A DNA stretch of 64,000 bases from Anaerolineae bacterium (GTDB lineage: Bacteria; Chloroflexota; Anaerolineae; 4572-78; J111), in NCBI GenBank assembly GCA_023382535.1, contig JAHDWA010000040.1, forward strand, positions 34,053 through 98,052, written 5' to 3'. A program made the translations under genes and the position numbers. The first letter of the stretch is position 1; every line of letters starts with the position of its first letter. Shown here piece by piece: positions 18,547-27,373 of this stretch. The notes under the pieces were generated by a model, which saw only the letters and a list, made by a program, of their open reading frames with translations, was not told the DNA's origin and did not search any database.

Positions 18547-18576
18547 TTGCACAAGTTTTCTGAGGGATTCTATGTT
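18547..18576 (+). promoter_or_regulatory. Weak candidate promoter in the divergent gap 18468-18714
   Basis: TTGCAC (18547-18552), an 18-base spacer, TATGTT (18571-18576) would drive the plus-strand unit starting at 18715. No convincing minus-strand promoter for 15486-18467 was found in the gap. An apparent 66-codon frame here has no recognisable content. Confidence 0.25.
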
Positions 18577-18714
18577 AGTCAAAGCCTGGTCCGAAGTGAA
18601 CAGCGCCGCCCATCTGAATTTAACCCCAGCCTTTGCCGATGATGCCACCCCAACGATTCAGTGCTATCTGGCCGAAAATACTCCGTTTCTGGCTGCCTCT
18701 AAATAGTTATTCCC

Positions 18715-21690
18715 ATGGCCGTTTTCACTGTTCGCGGAAAAAAGGATGGCCGCCAGAGTGGGCTGTTTTTCAAGCGCGCTCTGCTCGGGGTCATTTTGAT
18801 CGCCCTGGTCATGCTGCCGCGCCTGCTCAACCTCGATATTTTTATTGGCCCCGACGAAATGGCCGAATTGGGCCGGGATAACAACTTTGCCCTGGCCCTG
18901 GCCAGGGGCGATTTGGCCGGAACGTTGGTCGGCGACGGCAAGCCGTCGGTGACGTTGATGTGGATCAATACCGTGGGCGTAACCGGCAAGTGGCTCTGGC
19001 TGCGCCTCAGCGGCGACCCGCGCCCATTCGAGCAGGTCGTTGCCCCGGAGCGCCCTTTTTCGGTCTGGCCGGAACGGCGGATGTTCCTGGCCCTGGTCAG
19101 CGGCCTGCAAATTCTGGCAGCGTGGCTCCTCCTGCGGCGTATCTGGAATGAGCAAATTGCCACCCTTGCCGTGGGGTTGATGGCCCTGGAGCCATTCCTG
19201 CTGGCGTTCACCCGCATCATTCGGGGCGATGCGCTGCTGGCCGGGTTCATGATCCTGTCCCTTCTTGGCGCTTTAGCCTTTTTGAAGACCGGCCAGCGCG
19301 GCTACAACTTTTTTTCGGGGGCCATGGCCGGGCTGGCCCTGCTGACCAAGCTCTCCGGCGGGGCGATGGTGATCACGATTGCGCTGCTGTACGGAATAGC
19401 TCTACTCAATCAGCAAAAGGTGTGTGGCCCAACTTCCTCGCCGGAGCAGATACGGAAAGAGGATGGTTTAAATTCATCCTTCCGCCCTCATCCTTCCGCC
19501 TTCTTCATCTGGGCGTTTGCTGCGGCCGTCATCTTTTTCGGCCTGTGGCCGGCCTGGTGGTTCCGGCCCGTGGAAACGTTCGATCTTCTCTGGAATAAGG
19601 GTCTGTTCCACGCCGTTGAGGCCGGTCAGGGAGGAGCGGAGCTTTACTTTTGGGGAGCGGTCCACCCTTCTGGCCCCGGCCTGTGGTTCTATCCGGTGCT
19701 GGCCGGGCTGCGTTTGACCCCGTGGCTGTTACTGGGCAGTTTTATCGCGGTTGGACGCTGGCTCTGGTCAAACCTCCGCCGGCGAGCCGGTCCTGAGCTA
19801 ACCCTGTTAGGCGTGCTGATCTATATCGGGGTTTACTGGCTGGTCATCACCCTCCCCGACCAGAAACTTGACCGCTTTTTTACGCCAATCGTGCCTGCCC
19901 TGGCTATTTTGACGGCTGTCGAGGTGGCTAACCTGGTTCAATGGCTTTCGGAACGGGCGAATCATCGCTTAAAACAAGTACCGATTATGTTCCACGTTTC
20001 ACGTCTCACCTATCCGGCCATCCTTCTCATCGGCCTGGCTCTCACCTGGCATGTTAGCCGCTACCATCCCCTGTATTCCACCTATTTCAATCCGCTGAGC
20101 GGCCCGCCGGAGTTTTGGGCTTGGGCCTTACCCATCGGTCACGGGGAGGGAGTCAATACTGCGCTGTCATACCTTTCAAATCAGGACGATATGGCCGCTA
20201 AGACCCTGGTTTGTGGCACCAATCTACCCCGCTGCGAACCCTTCTTTGGCGGAAAATTGCTACCTCAGGAAGATCTGCGCTCCGGGGCGTGGTTCAAAGC
20301 CGATTATGTTTTATGGCACGTTGACGAGGAACAAATGGATGTTTTTCCTGCCGAAGTGCTGGCTTATCTGCGCCGCCAGCCGCCGGTTTTTGTCGCTCGT
20401 TATGATGGCCTGGATTATACCTGGCTCTATCCCGTCCCCCGGCCCGCTTTTCTGGCTTCAGAGGCCCGGCTGGAAGGCGTGGCCCGGCTTTATGGTTACG
20501 ACGCCGGTCAGGATTTCGCCGGGCTGAAACCGGGAGATAGGATCAACCTGCGGATCTACTGGCAAAACGAGGGGCAGGCGCAGCAGCAGCAGTTTTGGTG
20601 GCGGGTAGTGGATGGATCGGGCTATGTTTGGAGTGAGGCGGCCGCCCGGCCTTTACCCGAATTCGAGGCGGCTGCCTCTCAAAAAGGGGCTGTTGTGGAA
20701 GGAGCAGTCAGCCTGACCCTGCCGGCTGATATGCCTCCTGGCCCTTATGTCTTGAAGGCAGGCTTTGCCAAGGCCCAAGAGGAAGTGGGGCAGTTTCCGC
20801 TGCCGGCGGACGGCAGCAGATTGGTTGTCTCCGGGGTTCCTGTTGGTCCCAGCCAGCCCATCCATGTTCTGGATCACCTGCTGGCTCCAGGGCTGCGCCT
20901 GCGTGGCTATGATCTTTCGAGCGATAAGGCAGTACCCGGCGAGACAATCTGGCTGGTCCTTTTCTGGCAGGCGGTCAGTTCAATTCAGCGGGATTATGCG
21001 CTCACCTTGCGCCTCGTTGACCCAACCGGGCAGCCGGTGCAGGAGTGGCCTAAGCTCCAGCCCGTGTCCAACACCTACCCCACCTCCGCCTGGCCGGCCA
21101 ACAGCAGCGTGCGCGGTCCCCAGCCAGTGTCGCTAGCAGAAGAACTGGCTCCGGGGCAGTACCGGTTTGAACTGGGCCTGGTTGATGGTACCGCTCCCTC
21201 TTCTGCAGCGGATAAGGTTGGAGTAGGAGTAATCAACGTAGTGTCCCGTAAAACTGTCTTCGACGCGCCGCCGATGCAGTTCCCGGCCAAGGCCGTTTTT
21301 GGCGACATAGCCACCCTTTTAGGCTACGATCTGGCCGGCGACCTGTCACCCGATGGTGTTCGCGTAACGGTGACGCTTTACTGGCAAGCTCAAAGGAGCA
21401 CTACCCAGCCTTATCAGGTTAGTCTACGTCTGGTAGATAGCAGCAGCAACACAACGCTGGCCGAGCAAACAGCCGAACCAGTGCAGGGGAGCGCGCCGAC
21501 AACCGGTTGGCAAGCCGGAGAAATCATCACCGACCGGCATGAGCTGGTGACTGCCAGCAGCCAGCCCGCTTCGGTTAATCTGGAAATCCGGTTTTTAGCC
21601 GATACTCACCAGCCGGCCCCGTTAGCCGACGGCCAACCGTTTTTTGTTGTGCCTGAAGTACAGCAAAAAGTATCCTGGCGCACCCCCTAA
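18715..21690 (+). CDS. GT-C glycosyltransferase, WPAxW subfamily, three C-terminal beta-sandwich modules
   Basis: A 991-residue protein. It has the acidic pair in IGPDEMAEL (Asp47-Glu48), then GDGKPSVTLMW, EPFLLAFTRIIRGDALL, WPAWWFRP (subfamily motif with Trp and Phe changes), YHPLYSTYFNPLSG and GHGEGVNTALSYL. GLDYTWLYPVP ends the membrane-proximal domain. Three beta-sandwich modules follow (LYGYDAGQ, LRGYDLSS, LLGYDLAG, each with a later F/YWQ). A polar loop near residue 250 is coded by a heptamer array (19473-19507). The domain layout equals that of the divergent neighbour 15486-18467, suggesting an old inverted duplication. First gene of a plus-strand unit of three. Confidence 0.88.
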   Translation: MAVFTVRGKKDGRQSGLFFKRALLGVILIALVMLPRLLNLDIFIGPDEMAELGRDNNFALALARGDLAGTLVGDGKPSVTLMWINTVGVTGKWLWLRLSGDPRPFEQVVAPERPFSVWPERRMFLALVSGLQILAAWLLLRRIWNEQIATLAVGLMALEPFLLAFTRIIRGDALLAGFMILSLLGALAFLKTGQRGYNFFSGAMAGLALLTKLSGGAMVITIALLYGIALLNQQKVCGPTSSPEQIRKEDGLNSSFRPHPSAFFIWAFAAAVIFFGLWPAWWFRPVETFDLLWNKGLFHAVEAGQGGAELYFWGAVHPSGPGLWFYPVLAGLRLTPWLLLGSFIAVGRWLWSNLRRRAGPELTLLGVLIYIGVYWLVITLPDQKLDRFFTPIVPALAILTAVEVANLVQWLSERANHRLKQVPIMFHVSRLTYPAILLIGLALTWHVSRYHPLYSTYFNPLSGPPEFWAWALPIGHGEGVNTALSYLSNQDDMAAKTLVCGTNLPRCEPFFGGKLLPQEDLRSGAWFKADYVLWHVDEEQMDVFPAEVLAYLRRQPPVFVARYDGLDYTWLYPVPRPAFLASEARLEGVARLYGYDAGQDFAGLKPGDRINLRIYWQNEGQAQQQQFWWRVVDGSGYVWSEAAARPLPEFEAAASQKGAVVEGAVSLTLPADMPPGPYVLKAGFAKAQEEVGQFPLPADGSRLVVSGVPVGPSQPIHVLDHLLAPGLRLRGYDLSSDKAVPGETIWLVLFWQAVSSIQRDYALTLRLVDPTGQPVQEWPKLQPVSNTYPTSAWPANSSVRGPQPVSLAEELAPGQYRFELGLVDGTAPSSAADKVGVGVINVVSRKTVFDAPPMQFPAKAVFGDIATLLGYDLAGDLSPDGVRVTVTLYWQAQRSTTQPYQVSLRLVDSSSNTTLAEQTAEPVQGSAPTTGWQAGEIITDRHELVTASSQPASVNLEIRFLADTHQPAPLADGQPFFVVPEVQQKVSWRTP
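19473..19507. repeat. Heptamer tandem array (ttcatcc/ttccgcc family) in a GT-C gene
   Basis: Units ttcatcc, ttccgcc, ctcatcc, ttccgcc, ttcttca at period 7. They code for SSFRPHPSAFF in the loop before a membrane helix. The same units recur at 55698-55761, 36 kb away in another paralogue. Confidence 0.75.
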
Positions 21691-21703
21691 AGTGAGATAA
21701 GAG

Positions 21704-23947
21704 ATGTCTGGTTTATCAGCAAAACTGTCCAGGAAACTGGCCCTGTTCGTCGTTTTATTCTCTTTATTCATTGGCCTCTATAACCTGGGCGATACCCGTA
21801 TTGCGGCGGATGAGCTGAAAACTTTCAGGACGATTGAGTTCCGCAGCCCCTTTGAAGTAGTCAGCTATTATCATACCAGCAGTCACCTGCTGCATTCCTT
21901 CCTGTTAACCATCATTTATCAGTTCACAACCCATATCTACTTTTTCCGGCTGGTTTCGGTGATATTTGCCGTACTGACAGTAGCCATGACCTATCGCTGG
22001 AGCAGGACTTTTTTGCGGGGGAGGCGGCAGCCTTTTAGCCATCCCGCTTTCGCGGACGGGTTAGCTTTAGGCGTATCTTTCCTCCTGGCTATCAGCCCGA
22101 TCTTCGTCCGCTACCAGCGTGAAATTCGGGGTTATTCGGCGACGGTTTTCTTTGGCCTGATCATTTTCTTCTGTTTGTGGCAAATCGTTGAACGGGTGAG
22201 AAAGGGTCAAGCTAGCTCAAAGTATTGGGGTCTCTTTATTGCCGCCTCGGTCCTCGGCCTCTATACTCACTTTTTCATGATCTTTGCCCTGCTGGCGGTA
22301 ACGGTAATTGTCGCTCTGGAGTGGTTGTCCGCTGGGGAGCGGACCCGCACGGCTCAAAGCCTGCTCAGACCCTATCTGCTCAGTCTCGTTGCTGTCGCTT
22401 TACTGCTCGGCCTGCTGCTGACACCGCTGGTCGGACAAATTGTGGCCGTGCCGGAAACCGAAGGCCGTTATGCCTCTGATTTTGTCTCGTTTTCGCTGAG
22501 CTGGGGGTTTGTGCAACAATATTTGGAGGCATTTCAACTTTTTAGCCCGCTGAGCGACTTCAAAGAGCTGCCCGATATTTTCCTTGTCCTGGCCCTGGTT
22601 GGGGCTGTGAACAATTGGCGGCTGCCCCAGCGACGACGCCTGACCACCTGGCTCGTCTTGTGGTGGCTGATTCCCTTTGCGGCGATCCCCTTTTTTCTGT
22701 TATTAGTCCCCTGGGGGATGGCCCAGGCCCGCTTTTACCTGTTTACCCTGCCGGCTTACCTGCTCCTTGGCCTGTATGGGCTGGAGGCTGTGGTTGAGGG
22801 AGCAGTGGCAATATCAGGCAAACGGTTCCGGCCAGCAATAGGGCTGGGTTTAGCCATCTTGCTGCTCGTCATCGCCGCGCCACGCCTGGTTCGCCTGTTC
22901 AGCGAGTTGAATCGGCTGGCAGTTGAGCAGGCCTGGACCTCGGTTGCCGCTTCTTTACAAAGCCAGGTTAGGCCCGATGATTTGATTCTGTGTGAAGCCT
23001 TTGAACTGCCGGGAGGGGATGAGGCTAAATGCCGCTGGCAGCTTAATCAGATCTCAGAGCTAACCACCGCCCGGCTGCCCATTCCCTACTTTAGCGCTAT
23101 TGCGGAGTTTCGGGGGGCGGAGAAGCGGCGGGACCTCCTGCAGCGGCAGGGGCAAGTCTGGTTTGTCCTGTATTTCAGGGATTCGACCCGCGCTCAAACC
23201 GTCAGTTTTGAAGATGCGCCCGGGGTAACAACAACCCGAGTGGGCACGACGTGGCTGGTTCGGGTGAATACGGGAGACAGTTTGCTGGAGAACCTGACGG
23301 CGCTGGGCGAGTGGCTGCTCAAGGCCCTGCCTGACGAAGATCACCAGTTTCGTTATCGGCTGGATGTAGCCCAACTGTACGCGTTGGCCGGGGAACAGGA
23401 AGCCGCTACCCGCCATCTGGAGCAGGCCGTTCAACTGCAGCAGCAGTCAAACGAGGCCAACCGTATCCCGGAATTGAGGACGGTGGCGGCGCTGGTTCGT
23501 TTCTATGCCCCGGCCAAGCCGACCCCTCAGCACGAGGTCAATGTAAATTTTAATAATCACCTCACTTTGTCCGGCTACTCGCTGGAACCGCAAGTGTTGA
23601 GTGCGGCTCAGTCCAGCCTGGTCAGCCTTTCCCTGTACTGGCAGGTTTTGGCCACCCCGGAAAAAGATTATTCTATTTTTGTTCACCTCAAGGATGCCGG
23701 CAATCAGATGGTCAGTTCTTTTGATTTTCAGCCTTTCGATGCCATCTATCCCATGTCCTACTGGTCCCCTGGAACCGCGCTGCGCGAAGCGCGTCAATTT
23801 ACCCTGCCGGCCAACCTGCCGCCCGGCGAATATACACTGACCGTGGGCATCTACTGGCCGGGTGATCTGAGCCGGCTAAAAATTATAGATGATCCTGGCG
23901 GCGAAAACGAGGTGACGTTGGGTAAGCTGGTGGTGAACAGATCGTGA
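21704..23947 (+). CDS. GT-C glycosyltransferase with TPR-like linker and one beta-sandwich module
   Basis: A 747-residue protein. The acidic pair is in IAADELKTF (Asp36-Glu37), and HTSSHLLHSF in the same loop resembles the acceptor-loop His motif of some ArnT-like proteins. RYQREIRGYSATVFF matches RIRGYSAMIFF in the gene at 39400, its closest relative here. After about ten membrane segments (to about residue 400) comes an external domain. A 60-residue helical stretch, RLDVAQLYALAGEQEAATRHLEQA, resembles a single TPR hairpin. The final beta-sandwich module has LSGYSLEPQ, LYWQVLATP and FVHLKDAGN. It starts 13 bases after the previous stop and is followed 13-16 bases later by an SGNH gene; co-transcription is likely. 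Confidence 0.87.
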   Translation: MSGLSAKLSRKLALFVVLFSLFIGLYNLGDTRIAADELKTFRTIEFRSPFEVVSYYHTSSHLLHSFLLTIIYQFTTHIYFFRLVSVIFAVLTVAMTYRWSRTFLRGRRQPFSHPAFADGLALGVSFLLAISPIFVRYQREIRGYSATVFFGLIIFFCLWQIVERVRKGQASSKYWGLFIAASVLGLYTHFFMIFALLAVTVIVALEWLSAGERTRTAQSLLRPYLLSLVAVALLLGLLLTPLVGQIVAVPETEGRYASDFVSFSLSWGFVQQYLEAFQLFSPLSDFKELPDIFLVLALVGAVNNWRLPQRRRLTTWLVLWWLIPFAAIPFFLLLVPWGMAQARFYLFTLPAYLLLGLYGLEAVVEGAVAISGKRFRPAIGLGLAILLLVIAAPRLVRLFSELNRLAVEQAWTSVAASLQSQVRPDDLILCEAFELPGGDEAKCRWQLNQISELTTARLPIPYFSAIAEFRGAEKRRDLLQRQGQVWFVLYFRDSTRAQTVSFEDAPGVTTTRVGTTWLVRVNTGDSLLENLTALGEWLLKALPDEDHQFRYRLDVAQLYALAGEQEAATRHLEQAVQLQQQSNEANRIPELRTVAALVRFYAPAKPTPQHEVNVNFNNHLTLSGYSLEPQVLSAAQSSLVSLSLYWQVLATPEKDYSIFVHLKDAGNQMVSSFDFQPFDAIYPMSYWSPGTALREARQFTLPANLPPGEYTLTVGIYWPGDLSRLKIIDDPGGENEVTLGKLVVNRS

Positions 23948-23963
23948 GACAGGCGAAGCTTTG

Positions 23964-25304
23964 GTGAGTTCCAGGATCAAAACGATTTTGAAATCCGGCG
24001 GCCTGATCTTGTTTGGGCTGATGGCCGGGTTGCTCTTCGGCGAGGGAGTGTTACGCCTGCTGCCGGAGCAAACGCTGAATGAGCTTGTTGCTCTGCATCC
24101 TATCCGCTATATCCTCTATCAAACCGATCCTGATATCGGCTGGCGGCTCAGGCCCGGGGCACAGTATCGCTACCAACGGGACGAGTATGATCTGCCCATC
24201 GAGATTAATTCCCAGGGGTTACACGACAGCGAACACACTTATGATAAGCCGGCCGGGGTTTATCGCATCCTCATCCTGGGTGACTCGTTCACGGAGGCGG
24301 TCCAGGTGCCCATTGCCGATAATTTCTCTCGCCGCCTGGGTGACTGCCTGAACCAGCAAAACCAGCAGCCGGTTGAAGTGATCAACAGCGGGGTCAGTTA
24401 CTACAGCAGCGCCGAGGAGCTGTTTTTTCTACAGCACGAGGGGTGGCGGTACCAGCCCGATCTCGTGCTGGTCGCCTTCTACGTAGGGAATGACATCGAG
24501 GCCTACGAGGCCAGAAAAAGGGAAGATGGCTGGGTGGCTTCCCTGGGCGGTTTTTTGACGGAACTGGACGGGGCCGGAAATCTCAAAAAGACCTGGGTGG
24601 ATTGGGCCAATCCCAGCCCTTACGAAGATATTTCGCCGCTGCAGCGCCTGTTGCAGCGCACGTCGCGGATTTATCGCCTTCTGGCGCATCCCGATTCAAA
24701 AGCGGCCGAGTGGCTTGATCAGCAGAAAGATGCCTTCAACGAGACGCCTATGAGCCGGTGGCTGGCTCCTGCCCAGGCTCCGGGTCGCCCCACGGCCTGG
24801 GCCGCTGGCGGGACTCTACCCAACAATTTCGACTTGGTCATTTACGCCCCCACCTTTCCCGGTGGCCCCAATATGCCGCCGGAAGTAGGCGAAACGTGGG
24901 CTATTCTTCAAAAAATCTTCGCCGAGTTCAAGCAGGCTTCGGCAGCGATGAAGGCTGGGTTGGGGGTGTTGATTATTCCGGCCAGGGAACAGGCCCACCA
25001 ACGTTACTATCAGGCTACCTACCAGCAATTTTCAAAACGCTACGGGACCTCATTGGCCCATATCGCCTGGAACTACGCCCAGCCCGATCAAGCCCTGGGC
25101 CAGTTATTTGCCCAACAAGACATCCCTTATCTGGATTTACTGCCGCCCCTACGCGCTTACGATGCTACCGGCGGCCCAAGTTTGTACTTTGAAGAGGATG
25201 GTCACTTTAACCAGGCCGGCCACCGCTTAACAGCCGAGTTGGCCTGCCAATGGATTCAGGAGCAGCAGTTTATTACTCCGCCCGCTTCCTCTTCCTCAAA
25301 GTGA
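23964..25304 (+). CDS. Membrane-anchored SGNH/GDSL hydrolase-fold protein
   Basis: About 446 residues with one N-terminal membrane helix (SGGLILFGLMAGLLFGEGV). The SGNH block I is ILGDSFTEAVQVP (Ser near 108), block II glycine lies in INSGVSYYSS, block III is FYVGNDIEAYE, and the catalytic Asp/His pair is in DGHFNQAGH near residue 413. The domain faces outward. Such proteins in polysaccharide loci often act as O-acyl esterases or acyltransferases; which one is unknown. Two adjacent starts exist: TTG at 23961 and GTG at 23964. I prefer GTG, with AGGCGA about seven bases upstream. Last gene of the plus-strand unit; its stop is eight bases from the convergent AftB-like gene. Confidence 0.87.
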   Translation: MSSRIKTILKSGGLILFGLMAGLLFGEGVLRLLPEQTLNELVALHPIRYILYQTDPDIGWRLRPGAQYRYQRDEYDLPIEINSQGLHDSEHTYDKPAGVYRILILGDSFTEAVQVPIADNFSRRLGDCLNQQNQQPVEVINSGVSYYSSAEELFFLQHEGWRYQPDLVLVAFYVGNDIEAYEARKREDGWVASLGGFLTELDGAGNLKKTWVDWANPSPYEDISPLQRLLQRTSRIYRLLAHPDSKAAEWLDQQKDAFNETPMSRWLAPAQAPGRPTAWAAGGTLPNNFDLVIYAPTFPGGPNMPPEVGETWAILQKIFAEFKQASAAMKAGLGVLIIPAREQAHQRYYQATYQQFSKRYGTSLAHIAWNYAQPDQALGQLFAQQDIPYLDLLPPLRAYDATGGPSLYFEEDGHFNQAGHRLTAELACQWIQEQQFITPPASSSSK

Positions 25305-25312
25305 GGTATTAG

Positions 25313-27373
25313 TTATTGAGAGAAGCTGATCTCGCCAATGACGTAGATGCTGGGATAAAGCCGTTCACTCGCCACGGGTAAAATTCGGATCCGGTCATAC
25401 CCCTGCAAGGCTGCTGCTTCTGGAATTTTAATCGGCGAGGTAACTCCTGCTGCGGGAATTTGAGCCGGTAGTTGGAGGGTTTGGTCTGCTACCGGCGCGT
25501 CGCCGTGGTAATAAACCAACTGGTAATCGTCCTGCTCCGCCGGAATTTCTGTCCCCCTGGAAATTAACCTGATTTGGGCTTGCTGCGCATAGTGCAGCGC
25601 ACCCAGATTTAGCTCGATGCCGGCGTAGTCGGTCAAGTGATTGGCTTCACTCCACAACCTTTTGGCCGGACCGAGCCGACTCACTTGAAAGAATGGGCGA
25701 TACGCGGCCAGCCAGGCGTTGTATTGGCCGGTATTCAGTTTCCAGATTTCGACCAGGCGGTTGCGGTCAAACAGGGGACCCCGAACGGCCCAGGCCAGTT
25801 TGTCGTAATAGGCAGCCAGTTCGGGCGGGGCCAACTGATTTTGGCCCGATTGCAGCGTTTCGAGGTAGCCCGGCGGGATGTGACGGGTAAAGTGACCGAT
25901 GCGCCAATCGGGACTGAGTTCAGCCGGAAGACGAGCCAGCAGCGGGTCGGCTAGGGCCATTTTATCCACGACGTACACCTGCGGGCCGGCAAAAAAGCCA
26001 AAATAACCAATCGCTCCCCGGATTTCGACCGCCGGGCCGGCCTGTCGAGCGGCCTGGCCCTTAACGACCCAATCATGATTGGGCCAGGTCAGACCAGGGT
26101 TTTGGAGCGCCCGGAGCAGGCCCGACGCCTGGTAGTAGTAAGCCCGTTCATCCTCGATGCCGTAGCGGTCGCGGATGCCCTCGCGATTCTGCCCATACGC
26201 GGCGTCGCTCAGCAGGGGCGAGCGGGGCGAAAGCAGGCCAACCAGCAGAATGATGCCCAGCAGCAGCCCCCACCCGGGCAGCCTGAGCCGTTGAACGTTA
26301 AACGTTGAACCTTGAACATTCAACACTAAAAGCGTGGCCGCTACAAAAAGAGGCGCTGCCAAAAAACGGCCGCTCATGAAATCGCCCCCAATTTTGACAA
26401 TGTAAATGAGATAAAGGATCACGCCCAGGGCCAGCGTTATTTTACGGGATTCTCTGGCTGTGAAAGCGGTAAGCAGGCCCAGGACAATTACGAGCAGGGT
26501 CAAAGGGTCTGAGCGAAGCGAGTTTGACAAGTAGTAGAAACCGACAGTCAGGAGAGTTGCCTGGCCGATGCCGGTGTTTAGTTTGGCGTAGGCGGTGTTG
26601 GGAAAAAGAAAACCATAATAAAACAGGGAGAAAAATTCCCACAGGATAAAAGGGATAAAACCGGCAATTATCACCATCAAACGCAAAGCGTAAAGCGTCA
26701 AGCGTGAAGGAGTCAGGTTGGCCGTCTGCTGCGGTATTAAAAATAACCAGGCGTAGCCGAGCGGCGGAAGAAAAAACAATAAGGTGTCCATCCGGTTGAG
26801 CGTGGCTAACGCAGCGATCAAGGCCAGCCAGAACAGGGTTTGAAGGTTAAAGCCCGGCTGCCGGTGCGACAAATAAAGCCAGAGAAAAAGTGCCAGCAAG
26901 AGATAGGTCAGCGGGTTCTCCAGGCCGGAGGTAGCGTAATCCACAAAGGCTTTGGAGCAAGCTAAGATCGTTACCCCCAGCGCCGCCGCTCCGGGCGAGC
27001 CAACAACTTTGAGGGCGAACACCAGGATGGCCGCCAGAGACACCAGCATAGACAAAAACAGGCTGGTGTAAAAAATCTCGCCGGTAAAGGCGTAAACGGC
27101 GGTCACTAAAAACAGCCACAGGGGGTGGGTGTAAGCCTGGACTCTCTCCGTGACATTCCAGGTGAGGCCATAACCATTGACCCAGTTATCGGCGGTTCTA
27201 AAGGTGATGTAGGCATCATCGCTGAGCCAGGCGCTGCGGAACATGACGACGGCAAAGACAAGTATGGCCAGCGCAGCAATTAATTTGTCGCGCCTCAGGG
27301 CCAGATGGGTCATCTGCCGCACAGCCAAGGGGCTTGCTTCAAGTTGCTCGGGGGCTGCCTGGGGTCTGTTCAC
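25313..27373 (-). CDS. AftB-like GT-C (terminal beta-(1->2)-arabinofuranosyltransferase family)
   Basis: A 686-residue protein whose first external loop reads SDDAYITFRTADN (Asp52-Asp53), then GYGLTWNVTERVQAYTHPLW. This matches the signature I recall for mycobacterial AftB, which adds arabinofuranose from decaprenyl-phosphoryl arabinose to arabinan ends. About ten membrane segments follow, then a C-terminal external domain of about 300 residues without the beta-sandwich module of its neighbours. Two heptamer arrays (26290-26324 and 26678-26705) code for loops. The start is GTG, overlapping the SGNH stop as GTGA. The true sugar could be another furanose. Last gene of the carbamoyltransferase unit. 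Confidence 0.82.
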   Translation of the reverse strand: MNRPQAAPEQLEASPLAVRQMTHLALRRDKLIAALAILVFAVVMFRSAWLSDDAYITFRTADNWVNGYGLTWNVTERVQAYTHPLWLFLVTAVYAFTGEIFYTSLFLSMLVSLAAILVFALKVVGSPGAAALGVTILACSKAFVDYATSGLENPLTYLLLALFLWLYLSHRQPGFNLQTLFWLALIAALATLNRMDTLLFFLPPLGYAWLFLIPQQTANLTPSRLTLYALRLMVIIAGFIPFILWEFFSLFYYGFLFPNTAYAKLNTGIGQATLLTVGFYYLSNSLRSDPLTLLVIVLGLLTAFTARESRKITLALGVILYLIYIVKIGGDFMSGRFLAAPLFVAATLLVLNVQGSTFNVQRLRLPGWGLLLGIILLVGLLSPRSPLLSDAAYGQNREGIRDRYGIEDERAYYYQASGLLRALQNPGLTWPNHDWVVKGQAARQAGPAVEIRGAIGYFGFFAGPQVYVVDKMALADPLLARLPAELSPDWRIGHFTRHIPPGYLETLQSGQNQLAPPELAAYYDKLAWAVRGPLFDRNRLVEIWKLNTGQYNAWLAAYRPFFQVSRLGPAKRLWSEANHLTDYAGIELNLGALHYAQQAQIRLISRGTEIPAEQDDYQLVYYHGDAPVADQTLQLPAQIPAAGVTSPIKIPEAAALQGYDRIRILPVASERLYPSIYVIGEISFSQ
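26290..26324. repeat. Heptamer tandem array (gttgaac family) in the AftB-like gene
   Basis: Five units: gttgaac, gttaaac, gttgaac, cttgaac, attcaac. They code for NVQGSTFNVQRL in a loop between membrane helices. Confidence 0.8.
26678..26705. repeat. Heptamer tandem array (aaagcgt family) in the AftB-like gene
   Basis: Four units: caaacgc, aaagcgt, aaagcgt, caagcgt. They code for LTLYALRL at a loop/helix border. Related units occur at 57722-57763. Confidence 0.7.

Noticed and set aside
18506..18706. A 66-codon frame in the divergent gap
   Set aside because: No ribosome site, no family resemblance, and it covers the likely promoter region of the two GT-C genes.
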